DNA of 64,000 nucleotides from JAAGZL01 sp050291365 (GTDB taxonomy: Bacteria; Pseudomonadota; Gammaproteobacteria; Chromatiales; Chromatiaceae). Position numbers and translations under genes: made by a program. Positions 49,591 through 59,436 of the stretch are shown piece by piece (positions within the stretch are counted from its first letter, which is position 1; every line of letters begins with the position of its first letter). The DNA is taken from positions 124,001 through 188,000 of the forward strand of contig JBNKJS010000041.1 of assembly GCA_050291365.1 (NCBI GenBank), in the 5' to 3' direction. Under the pieces are notes generated by a model that ran no database searches, was not told the origin of the DNA, and saw only the letters and a program-made list of their open reading frames with translations.

Positions 49591-51014
49591 TACGGCTTAT
49601 CCTTGTTAGCCCAGTCGGTGTGGAAGAACTCGCCCCGGGGCTGGTCGGTGCGTTCGTAAGTATGGGCGCCGAAGTAGTCACGCTGGGCCTGTAACAGATT
49701 GGCCGGCAGACGAGAACAGCGGTAGCCGTCGAAGAAGGCCAGGGCCGAGCTGAATGCAGGCATTGGGATACCCAGCTCGATACCCAGCATTACGCTTCTT
49801 CTCCAACCGGCTTCTGCCCCCTGGATGGCCTGGAGAAAGAAATCATCAAGTAAAAGATTTTCCAGCTCAGGATTTTGTTGGTAGGCCTCATTAATATTAT
49901 TGAGAAAACGGCTGCGAATGATGCAGCCGCCACGCCAAATCAGGGCGATATTGCCAAAGTTTAGGTTCCAACCGTAGCTCTTGGCGGCCTCCATCATCAA
50001 CATGAATCCCTGGGCATATGAGGTTATCTTTGAGGCGTAGAGTGCGTCGTGCAGATCCTGAATCGCTTTAGCCTTCTCTCCTTCAAAACCACCGCTAGGC
50101 CCACCGATCTGCTGGGCTGCACGCATGCGCTCCTCCTTGCGTGCTGAAAGATTCCGGGCGAAGACAGCCTCATTGATCAGGGTAAGGGGAACACCAAGTT
50201 CCAGAGCACTTATTCCGGTCCATTTACCGGTCCCCTTCTGCTTTGCACTATCGAGAATCCGCTCAACCAAAGGTGTGCCATCGCTATCCATCACTGAGAG
50301 GATATCGGCTGTAATCTCAATCAGATATGAGTTCAGAACCCCCTGGTTCCATTGGGTAAAGATCTCCTGCATCTCGCCATGGGAGATCCCGAGACCGGCG
50401 CGCATCAGATGAAAGGCCTCGCAGATCAACTGCATATCACCATATTCGATGCCGTTATGCACCATCTTCACATAGTGTCCAGCGCCATTCTCTCCTACCC
50501 ATCGACAACAAGGTTCACCATCCACTTGCGCCGCAATGGTTTGAAACAGCTCCCGGACCTCTGGCCAGGCTGATGGGTCCCCTCCCGGCATAATGGAGGG
50601 ACCACTGCGCGCTCCCTCTTCGCCACCCGATATTCCGAGGCCCAGGAAGTGCAGTCCATGGCTGTCGACCTCTTGGGTGCGCCGTTCGGTATCCGAGAAA
50701 AGGGAGTTGCCACCGTCAATGATAATGTCACCCTGCTCAAGAAGTGGCAGGAGTTGCGCGATCAGCAGATCCACTGGTTCACCCGCCTGCACCATAAGCA
50801 TTACCTTGCGGGGGCTGGAGAGTTGATTCACCAACTGGTCGAGGGTGTATGCAGGGCTGATGTTGCCACCCTTCGCCGGTCCCTCGATAAATTGGTCGGT
50901 GCGTGAGGCAGTGCGATTGTAGACCGTTACCCGGAAGCCGTGGTCACTCATATTGAGCACCAGATTCTGTCCCATCACAGCAAGCCCGATGAGTCCGATG
51001 TCCGCCTTTTGCAT
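49590..51014 (-). CDS. gnd: 6-phosphogluconate dehydrogenase (decarboxylating)
   Basis: A 474-residue enzyme. NADP site IGLIGLAVMGQNLVLNMSDH, substrate and catalytic regions GISGGEEGARSGPSIMPGG (about 128-146) and HYVKMVHNGIEYGDMQLI (about 184-201), and IWRGGCIIRSRFLN. It oxidises 6-phosphogluconate to ribulose 5-phosphate and CO2. I chose ATG 51014 since GAGGA lies seven bases upstream; an in-frame start at 51059 adds 15 unconserved residues. First gene of gnd-zwf-pgl. Confidence 0.95.
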   Translation of the reverse strand: MQKADIGLIGLAVMGQNLVLNMSDHGFRVTVYNRTASRTDQFIEGPAKGGNISPAYTLDQLVNQLSSPRKVMLMVQAGEPVDLLIAQLLPLLEQGDIIIDGGNSLFSDTERRTQEVDSHGLHFLGLGISGGEEGARSGPSIMPGGDPSAWPEVRELFQTIAAQVDGEPCCRWVGENGAGHYVKMVHNGIEYGDMQLICEAFHLMRAGLGISHGEMQEIFTQWNQGVLNSYLIEITADILSVMDSDGTPLVERILDSAKQKGTGKWTGISALELGVPLTLINEAVFARNLSARKEERMRAAQQIGGPSGGFEGEKAKAIQDLHDALYASKITSYAQGFMLMMEAAKSYGWNLNFGNIALIWRGGCIIRSRFLNNINEAYQQNPELENLLLDDFFLQAIQGAEAGWRRSVMLGIELGIPMPAFSSALAFFDGYRCSRLPANLLQAQRDYFGAHTYERTDQPRGEFFHTDWANKDKP

Positions 51015-51379
51015 GCCTTGTTCCTCAGCTTTATCCTTTAACTGTAGATTAGGATACACCGTATGACGAGAGGTTGTCGCATCGCCCGGAAGACCTGGCC
51101 TCTACAACTTGATTACATCCTCTATCTCGGCCTTCGCCTGGATGATGTGGTGTAGTTGCATTTCTACCAACATTTGGCTCTCAGCTTGGATTTATAACCA
51201 ATCAACAGATTGCCTTCCATTATGGGTTGGGTGTCTTGTTCTTTTAGATTGCCAAGGAAAACCAATTTGAGATTAGGCGCAAAGAGTATGAGCTTGGAAT
51301 TTCAGAGATACGGCAAAATGCGCTGGCTCAGTATGGATGATTTTGGGGAAGCCGTCAGTCTCTGACCCGGTTTTTTGTT

Positions 51380-51427
51380 CGGGTGCTGGCTCCCAGTGAG
51401 ATAAGTCGGATCGTAATTACCAACTAG
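51380..51427 (+). pseudogene. Remnant copy of the metallophosphoesterase 3' end
   Basis: 48 bases that encode R-VLAPSEISRIVITN-stop, identical in protein to the end of the gene at 46144-47265. There are eight nucleotide differences, all at synonymous third positions, which shows the copy evolved under protein selection before it was reduced to this remnant. No homologous sequence was recognised further upstream. Confidence 0.75.
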
Positions 51428-51436
51428 CAAATAGAG

Positions 51437-51461
51437 TTGTAGTAGCCCGCTCCTGCGGGCA
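51437..51461. repeat. REP-like palindrome near the remnant
   Basis: TTGTAGTAGCCCGCTCCTGC at 51437, arms GCCCGC and GCGGGC. It follows the stray gene end by ten bases. Confidence 0.65.
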
Positions 51462-51493
51462 AAAATAGATTCGTCCCCATTTATTTTCATTTA

Positions 51494-53644
51494 TTATTTT
51501 TTGGGGAGGGTAAAGCTGAATGTGGTGCCGCTCTGTGGATTGGCCCTCGCCGAGATGGTTCCACCGTGGTCTTCTATGATACCGCGGCTAATAGACAGCC
51601 CCAGCCCCATACCCTGGTCTTTGGTGGTAACGAACGGCTCGAAAGCCTTTTCCAATACCTCATTGGCAATAGGCTGCCCTGTATCTGTCACACTGCATGT
51701 AACCATACCTTGCGGCTCCTCTGAACTGTGTATAACCAAGTAGCGCGCCAATCGCTCCGTATCTGTCATGGCCTCGATGGCATTACGCGCCAGATTGAGT
51801 ATCACCTGCTGAATCTGGATTGGTGAGGCTTTAACCGTCAGCGGTGAATCACATAGTTCTTTGCGGATAACCACACCTTCTTTACGCGCTTCCGGCTCCA
51901 CCAGGACTACTACTTCTTTCACCAGATCGTTTAGATCCACCTGCCTGCAATCCGCCTCCCCCTTGCGGATAAACTGACGCAACTGACGGATGATCTCTCC
52001 CGCCCGTTCCGCCTGGGTGGCAGCCCGCTCCATGGCATCCATCAATTCCGCCTTGTTATCGTTGCCGGATTTCAACAGGCGTATACAACCGCGAGTGTAG
52101 TTTGCTATAGCGGCAAGAGGTTGATTCACCTCGTGGGCAATACCGGAGGCCATTTCACCCATGGTGCTGAGGCGCGCCACATGGGCCAGTTCTGCCAGAT
52201 GCTTGCGCTGTTTATCTTCCGCTTCCATACGCAGTGCGACATCACGGAAAACCACCACGGCGCCGACGGTCTTCCCCTTTGGGTCCTTGATAGGATTAAC
52301 GCTGTACTCCACCGGGATCTCATCTCCCTCCGGACTCCAGAATACATCATACTCAATGAATCGTGGGGAGGAGTCGCGTGCAGTGGCGTATACAGGGCAC
52401 TCACTCGCTGGATGTACTGTACCGTCTGGGTGGGTATGGTGCATCAGTTCATGCTGATTCTGCCCTATCATCTGATCGGCAGACCAACCGGTGATCTCCT
52501 CCATGGCTCGATTAATAAAGGTGGCATTACCTCTTAGATCCACACCGTAGATTCCATCTGCAACTGAATCGAGAATCAAATCATGCTCATGTTCCAACCG
52601 TTCCTTGGCCTTATGCAGAGCACGGTTGAGTCGCCACACCCAGAGAGTGAGAAGAATCATCACAATAAGTGCCAGGATACCCGCCAGGATTAGATGCCCA
52701 TACTCCCTGATTACATCAGCCAGGGTGACGTGACCAAGATAGTCGTAGGGAGACAACCGCAGTTCCCGAAACAATTCATGGACGGGCTGATAGTCCAGAG
52801 GTATGGTCCAGTGGGCGTATTTACCGGCCATGGCAGCAGGGTGGTCGCTAGGCATGTTGAGCAGTGCTACAGCAACACGCTGGGCCAGATCCGTGTCAGT
52901 ATGCGCAACCTTGCTAAAGGGCCATTCGGGATAGAGACTGGTACTGATGGCAAAAGGGAATTCATCGTACTGTTTAGCATTCAGTATTTTGAATTCACCC
53001 TGCCTGATCACGCCAGCGCTAGTCATACGTTCCAGAATATCAGTGCGTACAGTAGCTGCATCAACGGCGCCCTCACGCACAGCCATCACCACTCTGTCGT
53101 GAGTACCGCCGAAACCGAGGTGTTTAAAGTCTGACGCTGGATCTATACCCTCCTTTTCCAGCTCACGCCACGCCATCTGATAGCCACCGAGGGAGGTTTT
53201 GTCCACTGCCAGGAAGCTCTTCCCCCGCAGGTCCAGCAGATTGTTGATGTCTTGGCGATCGGCGCGGGTAAAGATTACACCGCCAAAAATATTGTAGGGT
53301 GTGCCTCCGCGGCGGTTGCTCAGGGTGGCGATTCTGGTTACCCGATAGCGCACCTCCAGATTCACATAGATACCTGGATTTACCAGGATAAAATCAACGT
53401 CGCCGCTCTCCACTGCTGGATCCACTTCGTCAAAATCCAGCGGCTCAACCTTGAACTCAACACCGGGGATATTCTCGCTCAGATAGTCCGCTGTGGCAGA
53501 CCACATCTGCAGCGTAGCCTGGTCTCCACGATGGCTGAGCACACCTATGCGTACCGGGTCATGCTCGGCGGCAATTGCTACAGAAGGCAGCAACAATAAC
53601 CACAGAGTTAAGAAATTTATCCTAGTAAAAGCGGAGTGAAACAT
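51494..53644 (-). CDS. PhnD-type sensor histidine kinase (TtrS-like)
   Basis: A 716-residue membrane kinase. Signal peptide, then a PhnD/TtrS-type periplasmic substrate-binding domain (about 25-305, VRIGVLSHRGDQATLQMW, VDFILVNPGIYVNLE), a membrane helix (about 320-342), PAS (about 360-480), HisKA with SGIAHEVNQPLAAIANY (His near 502) and HATPase with NLARNAIEAM and DQGMGLGLSISR. TtrS senses tetrathionate. Here the kinase follows the sox operon, so thiosulfate, tetrathionate or a related anion is a reasonable ligand by inference. The likely partner is the FixJ-type regulator at 59437-60048. Confidence 0.88.
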   Translation of the reverse strand: MFHSAFTRINFLTLWLLLLPSVAIAAEHDPVRIGVLSHRGDQATLQMWSATADYLSENIPGVEFKVEPLDFDEVDPAVESGDVDFILVNPGIYVNLEVRYRVTRIATLSNRRGGTPYNIFGGVIFTRADRQDINNLLDLRGKSFLAVDKTSLGGYQMAWRELEKEGIDPASDFKHLGFGGTHDRVVMAVREGAVDAATVRTDILERMTSAGVIRQGEFKILNAKQYDEFPFAISTSLYPEWPFSKVAHTDTDLAQRVAVALLNMPSDHPAAMAGKYAHWTIPLDYQPVHELFRELRLSPYDYLGHVTLADVIREYGHLILAGILALIVMILLTLWVWRLNRALHKAKERLEHEHDLILDSVADGIYGVDLRGNATFINRAMEEITGWSADQMIGQNQHELMHHTHPDGTVHPASECPVYATARDSSPRFIEYDVFWSPEGDEIPVEYSVNPIKDPKGKTVGAVVVFRDVALRMEAEDKQRKHLAELAHVARLSTMGEMASGIAHEVNQPLAAIANYTRGCIRLLKSGNDNKAELMDAMERAATQAERAGEIIRQLRQFIRKGEADCRQVDLNDLVKEVVVLVEPEARKEGVVIRKELCDSPLTVKASPIQIQQVILNLARNAIEAMTDTERLARYLVIHSSEEPQGMVTCSVTDTGQPIANEVLEKAFEPFVTTKDQGMGLGLSISRGIIEDHGGTISARANPQSGTTFSFTLPKK

Positions 53645-53699
53645 AGGGCAATTCTATACTACTTTTCCATCTTTGAACCGGCGACCTCCATTACAGGGA

Positions 53700-54332
53700 T
53701 TAGAAATCTTCTAGGGATTTGCCATCTTTGCGAAAGGCTTGCACCTTTTCAGCGATGTATTTCTGGAAATGCTGCTTTTCATAGCGCCGATCCCTTACAA
53801 ACTCAAACATGCTTATGAAATGAAATGGACGGAAATAACCCGGCATCACCGAGGCCAGTTGTTTGCTGCCCGGCTGCTTCGATTTCAGTTCATGTTTTTC
53901 CACAAAGAAATGGATGGTAGGTGTGAACACTACCCCCCATTTACGCGCCAGCTCTTTCTCGGGCAGGACTTCGCCATCGAAATCGGTCACCTCATGGTCG
54001 CCCCACAGGTTGAGTTGCACAATAAGAAAGTTATCGCGCACATAGCGGTTAATCGTTTCCTTAGCGAAGTTCCGGGTGTGGACCTCTTCACAGTAGGGAC
54101 AACCCTTCTGCTCCCATATTATGGCGAAGCGTTTACCCGATGCCTGCGCCTCGGCCAGATCTTCACGCAGATCAAGAAAGCTCTCCAGAAACCAGGGCTG
54201 TTTGTGCAGGCCGTCGTCACCAACTTCCACATTGGAGCCATGAGTTGCTGGCTCCGATGCCATGGCTACATTCAAGTGGTACATGGATATTAATAGCAGC
54301 AGAAAAAATCTAGACCATGTGTGTTGTTTCAT
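53700..54332 (-). CDS. soxW: SoxW-type periplasmic thioredoxin
   Basis: A 210-residue protein with a signal peptide (cleavage near AMA-SEP) and a thioredoxin-like domain with active site CPYC (in QKGCPYCEEVHTRNF, about residue 75) and the cis-Pro region VVFTPTIHFF. SoxW takes electrons from SoxV and keeps periplasmic Sox components, such as SoxY, reduced. Immediately downstream of soxV, so the two form the usual pair. Confidence 0.85.
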   Translation of the reverse strand: MKQHTWSRFFLLLLISMYHLNVAMASEPATHGSNVEVGDDGLHKQPWFLESFLDLREDLAEAQASGKRFAIIWEQKGCPYCEEVHTRNFAKETINRYVRDNFLIVQLNLWGDHEVTDFDGEVLPEKELARKWGVVFTPTIHFFVEKHELKSKQPGSKQLASVMPGYFRPFHFISMFEFVRDRRYEKQHFQKYIAEKVQAFRKDGKSLEDF

Positions 54333-54430
54333 ATGTTTATCTCCTGATCAGTTCTATAGGCGCCGGGATCAGCGCCCTGCTCTGCTTTGGTTTGTGGCAA
54401 CAAAAGAGCCCTTAACCTGATAGCCCATGG

Positions 54431-55180
54431 TCACCCAACCCGGGAAAACCATGGCACGCTCTGTAACAACCAGTTACTAACGGCGCTGAGGCTGCCGGTA
54501 AATATCATTACTCCGGTAATAATCAGCAAGGCGCCGATTGAGATCTCCACCCGGCGCATGTGGTGGCGGAAACGTCCCATGAATGCCATGAACGGACGTA
54601 CCCCAAGTGCCGCAATCAAAAATGGAATGCCGATACCCAATGCATAGATGGTCAGAAGCTTGATACCCTCGCTTGAGTCATTACCGGTAGTGGCTATCAT
54701 CAGGATAGTGGCCAGGATGGGGCCAACACATGGAGTCCAGCCGAAGGCGAAGGCCAGCCCCAGGAGAAAGGACCCCAATAGTCCCGCCGGACGGCTGTCC
54801 AGATGGAAGCGTTTTTCGAAGTTGAGCAGAGGGATCCGCAATAGCCCCGCGTAGTGCAAGCCGAACAGTACGATGATCACGCCGGCGATCCGGCTAAGGA
54901 TAATCATATGCTGGGCCACGAACTGACTCAGTACGGTGGCCGCCGCCCCCATGATAATGAACACCGTGCTAAATCCGGTCACGAAGAACAGGGCGGAGAT
55001 GAAGACCCGCCGTTCCAGTTGCCAGTCAGGATTGTCCTGCCGTGTCAGGTCTTCCATGGAGACCCCGCTGAGAAAGCAGAGATAGGCGGGGACCAGCGGC
55101 AATACGCAGGGGGAGAAAAAACTGAGCAGACCGGCCAGGGCTGCTCCGAATACCGTTACCTCCATGCCCATACCATCCAT
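54431..55180 (-). CDS. soxV: SoxV/CcdA-type membrane thiol reductant transporter
   Basis: A 249-residue membrane protein with six helices. FFSPCVLPLVPAYLCFLSG (about 22-40) and FGWTPCVGPILATILM (about 143-158) carry the two conserved cysteines that relay electrons from cytoplasmic thioredoxin. Overlaps the soxB stop by one base. It could serve cytochrome c maturation (CcdA) as well, but position between soxB and soxW favours SoxV. Confidence 0.85.
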   Translation of the reverse strand: MDGMGMEVTVFGAALAGLLSFFSPCVLPLVPAYLCFLSGVSMEDLTRQDNPDWQLERRVFISALFFVTGFSTVFIIMGAAATVLSQFVAQHMIILSRIAGVIIVLFGLHYAGLLRIPLLNFEKRFHLDSRPAGLLGSFLLGLAFAFGWTPCVGPILATILMIATTGNDSSEGIKLLTIYALGIGIPFLIAALGVRPFMAFMGRFRHHMRRVEISIGALLIITGVMIFTGSLSAVSNWLLQSVPWFSRVG

Positions 55181-56865
55181 TATGCACCTGCGATTTTAAC
55201 AGTGCGATTGGGTTGCAGGCTGATGTTCTGCTTGCGCCTTATGTAATCTGCCACCACATCATAGATGGGTGGCCCTGAGGTCTCAGGATTTACCGAGGCC
55301 CAGCCGCCCACCACATATTTCCTGGTAAAATCGATGGTCTTGCCGTTATCGGTGAGCCGCATTTCGGAGATCCGTTTACCTACAGGTTGACCGATATCGA
55401 TGCGATAACTCATGCCACCGACCCGTACCATATCGCCCCCCTGCTGATAATAGGGATCTGGATTGAACAGGTTGTCGGCCACGTCCTCCAGGACCTCTTT
55501 CAGCATCTTGCCGGTCATCTCCGTGCGGTAACAGGCCGGGTAAGTAATGGCGGTCTGGTTGTAAACATCCTCCATGCGAATCGACTGGCCGGCTAGCAAT
55601 GAGCTGCCCCAGCGGAAGCCAGGGGAGAGAGCGATTTCGGTATCGCGTTCACTGCGGATAGCGTCCAGGATCAGATCATCGAAAGTGCCGTTGAAGTTGC
55701 CGCGGCGGTAGAGGGTGCTCTCGGTGCGGCCCAGTTCGGTGTTAAGAAATTTATTGTGGGGGGCACGCAGTTTCTCTATCAACGCAACCATTCCGGAATC
55801 CGGGGCGATAACATCCGACAGCACCGGGATGAGACGGAAACGGTAGTCTGCTACCTTGCGATTGCGTACATCCAGATCGAGGCGGGCGAGGAATTTGCCA
55901 TGGGAACCAGCCGCCACCAACAGGGTATCCTTAACCTTGATTGCGGCCGGAATAGCATCGTGGGTGTGGCCGGTGAGCAGTACGTCGATTCCCTCCACCC
56001 TGCTGGCCAGTTTGCGGTCCACGTCGAAACCGTTATGGCTGGCAACCACCACCAGATCTGCCCCGGCAGCCCGAGCCTTACGCACGTTCTCGGCAATAGT
56101 CTCCTCGCGGATGCCGAAAGACCACTCGGGGATCATATGCCGGGGATTGGCTACCGGCGTGTAGGGAAACGCCTGGCCGATCACCGCGATGTTAATGCCG
56201 CCACGCTCAAAAAAGGCGGTGCTTTCAAAAACCTTATCTCCCCAGTCGTTATCCACCACATTGCCGGCGAGAAAAGGAAATTTTAGCTGCTTGATCAGTT
56301 CCTGTACCCGTTCCTGACCGTAGGTGAACTCCCAGTGACCGGTCATGGCATCCACCCCAAGGGCGTTCATCGCTTCCACCATATCGGCGCCGCGGGACTG
56401 CAGGGAGGTGTATGAACCTTGCCAGGTATCGCCGTTGTCGATCAGCAGTGTCTGTCCTGGTCGTTCAGCACGAATCGTCTTGATCAAGCTGGCCATGTGG
56501 GCCAGACCGCCGATGCGCCCGTATTCAGAAGCGAGGCGCTGAAAATCCAGATCGGTGAACATATAGGCATCGAGGCTGCCGGGGCGCAGTCCGAAATGGC
56601 TTAACATGGCCTTGCCGGTTAGATGGGGCGGCAGGCCATTAACTTCACCCACGCCAAGATTCACCGACGGTTCCCTATAGTGCAGTGGAAGCAGCTGGGC
56701 ATGGATGTCGGTAAAGTTGAGAAGAGTGACCTGTCCGGTGGAATCAAACTTAAGGAGATCCTCTTGCCTGATTCCTGATCCTGCCGCGTAGGCGCTACGG
56801 CTGCCGGTGAGTCCGGCACAGGCTGTGGCAGCCACCACCTGCAAGAAATCTCTACGTGTCAGCAT
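55180..56865 (-). CDS. soxB: SoxB thiosulfohydrolase
   Basis: A 561-residue periplasmic enzyme with a Tat signal (MLTRRDFLQVVAATACAG). Di-manganese site regions: NFTDIHAQLLP (about 51-61), LIDNGDTWQGSYTS (about 140-153), GHWEFTYG, VVASHNGFDVDRK and LLTGHTHDAIPA. It hydrolyses the sulfate group from SoxYZ-bound thiosulfate. Length normal (about 560-580). It is followed by soxV. Confidence 0.95.
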   Translation of the reverse strand: MLTRRDFLQVVAATACAGLTGSRSAYAAGSGIRQEDLLKFDSTGQVTLLNFTDIHAQLLPLHYREPSVNLGVGEVNGLPPHLTGKAMLSHFGLRPGSLDAYMFTDLDFQRLASEYGRIGGLAHMASLIKTIRAERPGQTLLIDNGDTWQGSYTSLQSRGADMVEAMNALGVDAMTGHWEFTYGQERVQELIKQLKFPFLAGNVVDNDWGDKVFESTAFFERGGINIAVIGQAFPYTPVANPRHMIPEWSFGIREETIAENVRKARAAGADLVVVASHNGFDVDRKLASRVEGIDVLLTGHTHDAIPAAIKVKDTLLVAAGSHGKFLARLDLDVRNRKVADYRFRLIPVLSDVIAPDSGMVALIEKLRAPHNKFLNTELGRTESTLYRRGNFNGTFDDLILDAIRSERDTEIALSPGFRWGSSLLAGQSIRMEDVYNQTAITYPACYRTEMTGKMLKEVLEDVADNLFNPDPYYQQGGDMVRVGGMSYRIDIGQPVGKRISEMRLTDNGKTIDFTRKYVVGGWASVNPETSGPPIYDVVADYIRRKQNISLQPNRTVKIAGA

Positions 56866-56960
56866 TGGCGTTCTATCCCGGTCTATTTATTAATCAAGTT
56901 CCGCAACGCAGTGGCAGTGATAAGGAGGCATACACCAACCACTGCATGCGGATTTACTGC

Positions 56961-57770
56961 TTACTTGCGTACAGAGGGACTCTCAACCGGCAGTCCATTG
57001 GCACGGGCCATGACAAACAGTTCCAGGGCTGTATATTCCGGCGATCCCTGTTTGTAAGGTTCCGCGCGTATATTCTTATTGCAGCCACGGAAACGGCGAT
57101 GCAGAGATCCAAGCTTCTGCCACTTCAAGCGATAGGTAGGAAATCCATTGGGCATGCCCTGGCTCAGTAGTTCGGAACGAACATTGTTGCCGTGGTTGAG
57201 TACATGGCAGTGAACGCAGGCCATATCCAGCGCACCGCGGCGCTGCTCATAGAACTCCTTGCCCTGTGCATAGTATGGGGCCGCTGCACCGTCGGTCTTG
57301 ACCTGGATCGGCATGCCTTTTGATTGCATACGCACCAGGGCACTAAGGCCAAGCATATCGTCCGATTCCCATTTCCAGGCCGGCGCCTTCAACCGTTCTG
57401 TACGGCACTTGTTGATCTGGTGTTCCACCGTAATCAGTTTGCCACTCGACTTTGATACCTTGGGATAAGTAACGGACTTGCCCTTCATGGATGAGGGGTC
57501 TTGATGACAGGATGCACAGGATTTTCCTGTTTCCCCTTCCACCCTACTCCACAAAACAAGGCCATGGTCTACCCACATCATGGATGGGTTCTGGATTTCA
57601 TTCAGCTGCATCTCGCGGGTGGTTTCATCGGAGATAACAAAGCCGGTATAGCGCTGACCATCTGTGAAGCCCTTGAACGCCGGATCACTCAGATTAGGTC
57701 CTGCCTGAGCGATACCGATTGCTCCAAGAGTTACAGCCAGAGCGTAGGCGGTCTTCTTTAGTAGTTTCAT
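56961..57770 (-). CDS. soxA: SoxA, diheme c-type cytochrome
   Basis: A 269-residue exported cytochrome. Heme motifs CASCH (Cys85-His89) and CVHCH (Cys185-His189), and Cys230 in RGCNKNIRAEPY, the cysteine that ligates the active heme as a persulfide in the family. SoxA with SoxX couples thiosulfate to the SoxY cysteine. A 95-base gap separates it from soxB. Confidence 0.94.
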   Translation of the reverse strand: MKLLKKTAYALAVTLGAIGIAQAGPNLSDPAFKGFTDGQRYTGFVISDETTREMQLNEIQNPSMMWVDHGLVLWSRVEGETGKSCASCHQDPSSMKGKSVTYPKVSKSSGKLITVEHQINKCRTERLKAPAWKWESDDMLGLSALVRMQSKGMPIQVKTDGAAAPYYAQGKEFYEQRRGALDMACVHCHVLNHGNNVRSELLSQGMPNGFPTYRLKWQKLGSLHRRFRGCNKNIRAEPYKQGSPEYTALELFVMARANGLPVESPSVRK

Positions 57771-57792
57771 TTGATATTCTCCTACAGCTTGA

Positions 57793-58125
57793 TCAGCTTA
57801 CGGTGATGGCTTTTTTCAGGGTGGTTTCTTTACCGTTGTCATCCCTCCATTTGAATGCCAGTTCCCCGCTCTCATCCGCACGACAGCTGAAGGAGATAAA
57901 AGGGTTAGCCGAGACCGCTCCATGCAGGTCGGAGCTGAACACCAGCCTGCCGTTGTAGTGGCACTGGAAAAGATTGATGATAAGACGCGGGATCAATTTT
58001 CCTGTCTTCTTGTCCTTCCTGCGACCACTCTCCATCTTATGTGGAAAGATAGTTGCAATATTGAATACTTCACCTTTCTTGATCTTGCCGGGAACTTTTA
58101 CTCTTGGTTTCTTTTTCATAGCCAT
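57793..58125 (-). CDS. soxZ: SoxZ, sulfur carrier partner
   Basis: A 110-residue immunoglobulin-like protein: KPRVKVPGKIKKGEVFNIAT, KLIPRLIINLFQCHYNGRLVF and SGELAFKWRDDNGKETTLKK match SoxZ. It pairs with SoxY in the SoxYZ carrier complex. No signal peptide; it is exported with SoxY by Tat. Confidence 0.93.
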   Translation of the reverse strand: MAMKKKPRVKVPGKIKKGEVFNIATIFPHKMESGRRKDKKTGKLIPRLIINLFQCHYNGRLVFSSDLHGAVSANPFISFSCRADESGELAFKWRDDNGKETTLKKAITVS

Positions 58126-58148
58126 AATGTTTCTCCTGATCTGTTCTC

Positions 58149-58631
58149 TTATCCGCCGCAGCCGCCGATGGTGATCTTTATCGTCTGCTTACCGACGTAG
58201 ATTGAGCCGTCACTCATCTGGGCAACGGCCACCACATTCTGGGTCTTGGCAAGACGCACCCGGGTCGACACCTTGGCTTCGCCGCTCATGGGAGTGAGAT
58301 GAAATGTGGCCATATCCGGGGCTGGATTTTTTTCCGCCAGCAGATGGATAGATGTCACATGCTCTTTCTCGGTCATGGGACTATCCACGGACACTGTTAC
58401 CGGAACTGTATTGCCATTTTCTGCCACGTGCGGCATCTTGAATTTGATTTTGCCTTCCTTGATGCTGCCACCTTTGGTCAGCTCTTTAATTCTCGCTTCT
58501 GCTTCTTCGGGGGTGGCGAAAGCCAATCCGGGAAGAAGTCCGGCGGTTGCCAGAGTAGCTATAGCAGCGGTGCCGAAAGAGAGGAAGTCGCGGCGGCTTA
58601 CTTCCTTGGTTGTGAATTGATAATCAGACAT
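58149..58631 (-). CDS. soxY: SoxY, sulfur carrier protein
   Basis: A 160-residue protein with Tat signal (SRRDFLSFGTAAIATLATAG) and the C-terminal GGCGG motif that carries the sulfur substrate on cysteine. KFKMPHVAENGNTVPVTVSV is the conserved region. Partner of SoxZ. Confidence 0.95.
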   Translation of the reverse strand: MSDYQFTTKEVSRRDFLSFGTAAIATLATAGLLPGLAFATPEEAEARIKELTKGGSIKEGKIKFKMPHVAENGNTVPVTVSVDSPMTEKEHVTSIHLLAEKNPAPDMATFHLTPMSGEAKVSTRVRLAKTQNVVAVAQMSDGSIYVGKQTIKITIGGCGG

Positions 58632-58653
58632 CAGTATTTCTCCCTTGATCTCT

Positions 58654-59103
58654 TTATTTAAGGGTTGTCAGGTAGGCAACCACATGTTCCACCTCTTGGG
58701 CGGTAAGGATCGGTTTGCCTGCGAATTTTTTCATTACCCGGTGCAGACCTTCTGTCTTATGGAAAGCCGGCATCATGGTATTGGGATTAATCTGTTTTGG
58801 ATCGACTACCCGTAGACGAAGCTGGGCTACGTTCATCCTGGAAGCGACACCTTCCAGACTGGGGCCAGCGTTGCCATGGTCTGCCTGCTCTGAAATCGGC
58901 ATGCGATGGCAGGCAAGGCAGTTACCTTTCTTGCGATGAATGACAATCTCGCGCCCTTTGGCCACATCACCTTTGAGTCCACCCAGTGGGGTCTCAATGG
59001 AATAGTTGCTAACGGTGTAGTTAACAACACCGTCGGCACCGGCCAGGGCCACACCAGTCCCTGCCAGTAACAGTGCCGTCAGGGTAATAAGTTGTCTCCT
59101 CAT
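58654..59103 (-). CDS. soxX: SoxX, monoheme c-type cytochrome
   Basis: A 149-residue exported cytochrome with heme motif CLACH (Cys62-His66) and a methionine-containing NTMMPAF (about 107-113), plus a signal peptide at the start. It pairs with SoxA and is the first sox gene of the operon, preceded by GGAGGACCC. Confidence 0.93.
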   Translation of the reverse strand: MRRQLITLTALLLAGTGVALAGADGVVNYTVSNYSIETPLGGLKGDVAKGREIVIHRKKGNCLACHRMPISEQADHGNAGPSLEGVASRMNVAQLRLRVVDPKQINPNTMMPAFHKTEGLHRVMKKFAGKPILTAQEVEHVVAYLTTLK

Positions 59104-59436
59104 GGGTCCTCCTTAAGTTTCGTTGTCTCGAAGGTGTCGTTGCGAACCTCGAGGGCGGTAAGTTCACTGGTTTAGTATCAGGAGTGTGATTCCCGCATGA
59201 AATATGAAACGGGATGCTTCCTGACTTAACAGCCCGGGACTGTTGCTTGCTCACTTCCTGTTTAGTTTTTTACAGAAATGGAGGGGACGTGTGTATTGGG
59301 TTGATCACCCTAATGTTTCAGGGATGACGAAGGTCTTATGCTGGATTGTTATGATGGTTGTCAGGGTAAACCCTGACACTGCTCCATTATTGTAATTGTT
59401 CCAGGAGCATTACGGATGCTAGGGAAAGGAAAGGGG
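59104..59436. other. Promoter region between soxX and the response regulator gene
   Basis: 333 bases with no gene. It holds the expected sox promoter; I could not assign one with confidence. A perfect inverted repeat GTCAGGG-TAAA-CCCTGAC (59360-59377) stands alone between the genes and may be a regulator site or hairpin. A weaker inverted repeat GGGT-TGATC-ACCC lies near 59298. Confidence 0.5.

Larger units (their letters stand above)
51015..51493. other. Intergenic stretch between gnd and the sensor kinase gene
   Basis: 479 bases with no intact gene. It contains a REP-like fragment (CATCGCCCGGAAGACCTGG at about 51081), the stray 3' gene end at 51380-51427, and a REP-like palindrome at 51437-51461. 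The 62-codon minus-strand frame at 51302-51490 overlaps these and is probably not a gene. Confidence 0.55.

Noticed and set aside
51302..51490. 62-codon minus-strand frame between gnd and the kinase gene
   Set aside because: It overlaps the stray gene end and a palindromic repeat, and has no start signal or recognisable sequence.
51494..53644. Tetrathionate respiration operon
   Set aside because: The kinase resembles TtrS, but no ttrA, ttrB or ttrC gene is present; the neighbours are sox genes.
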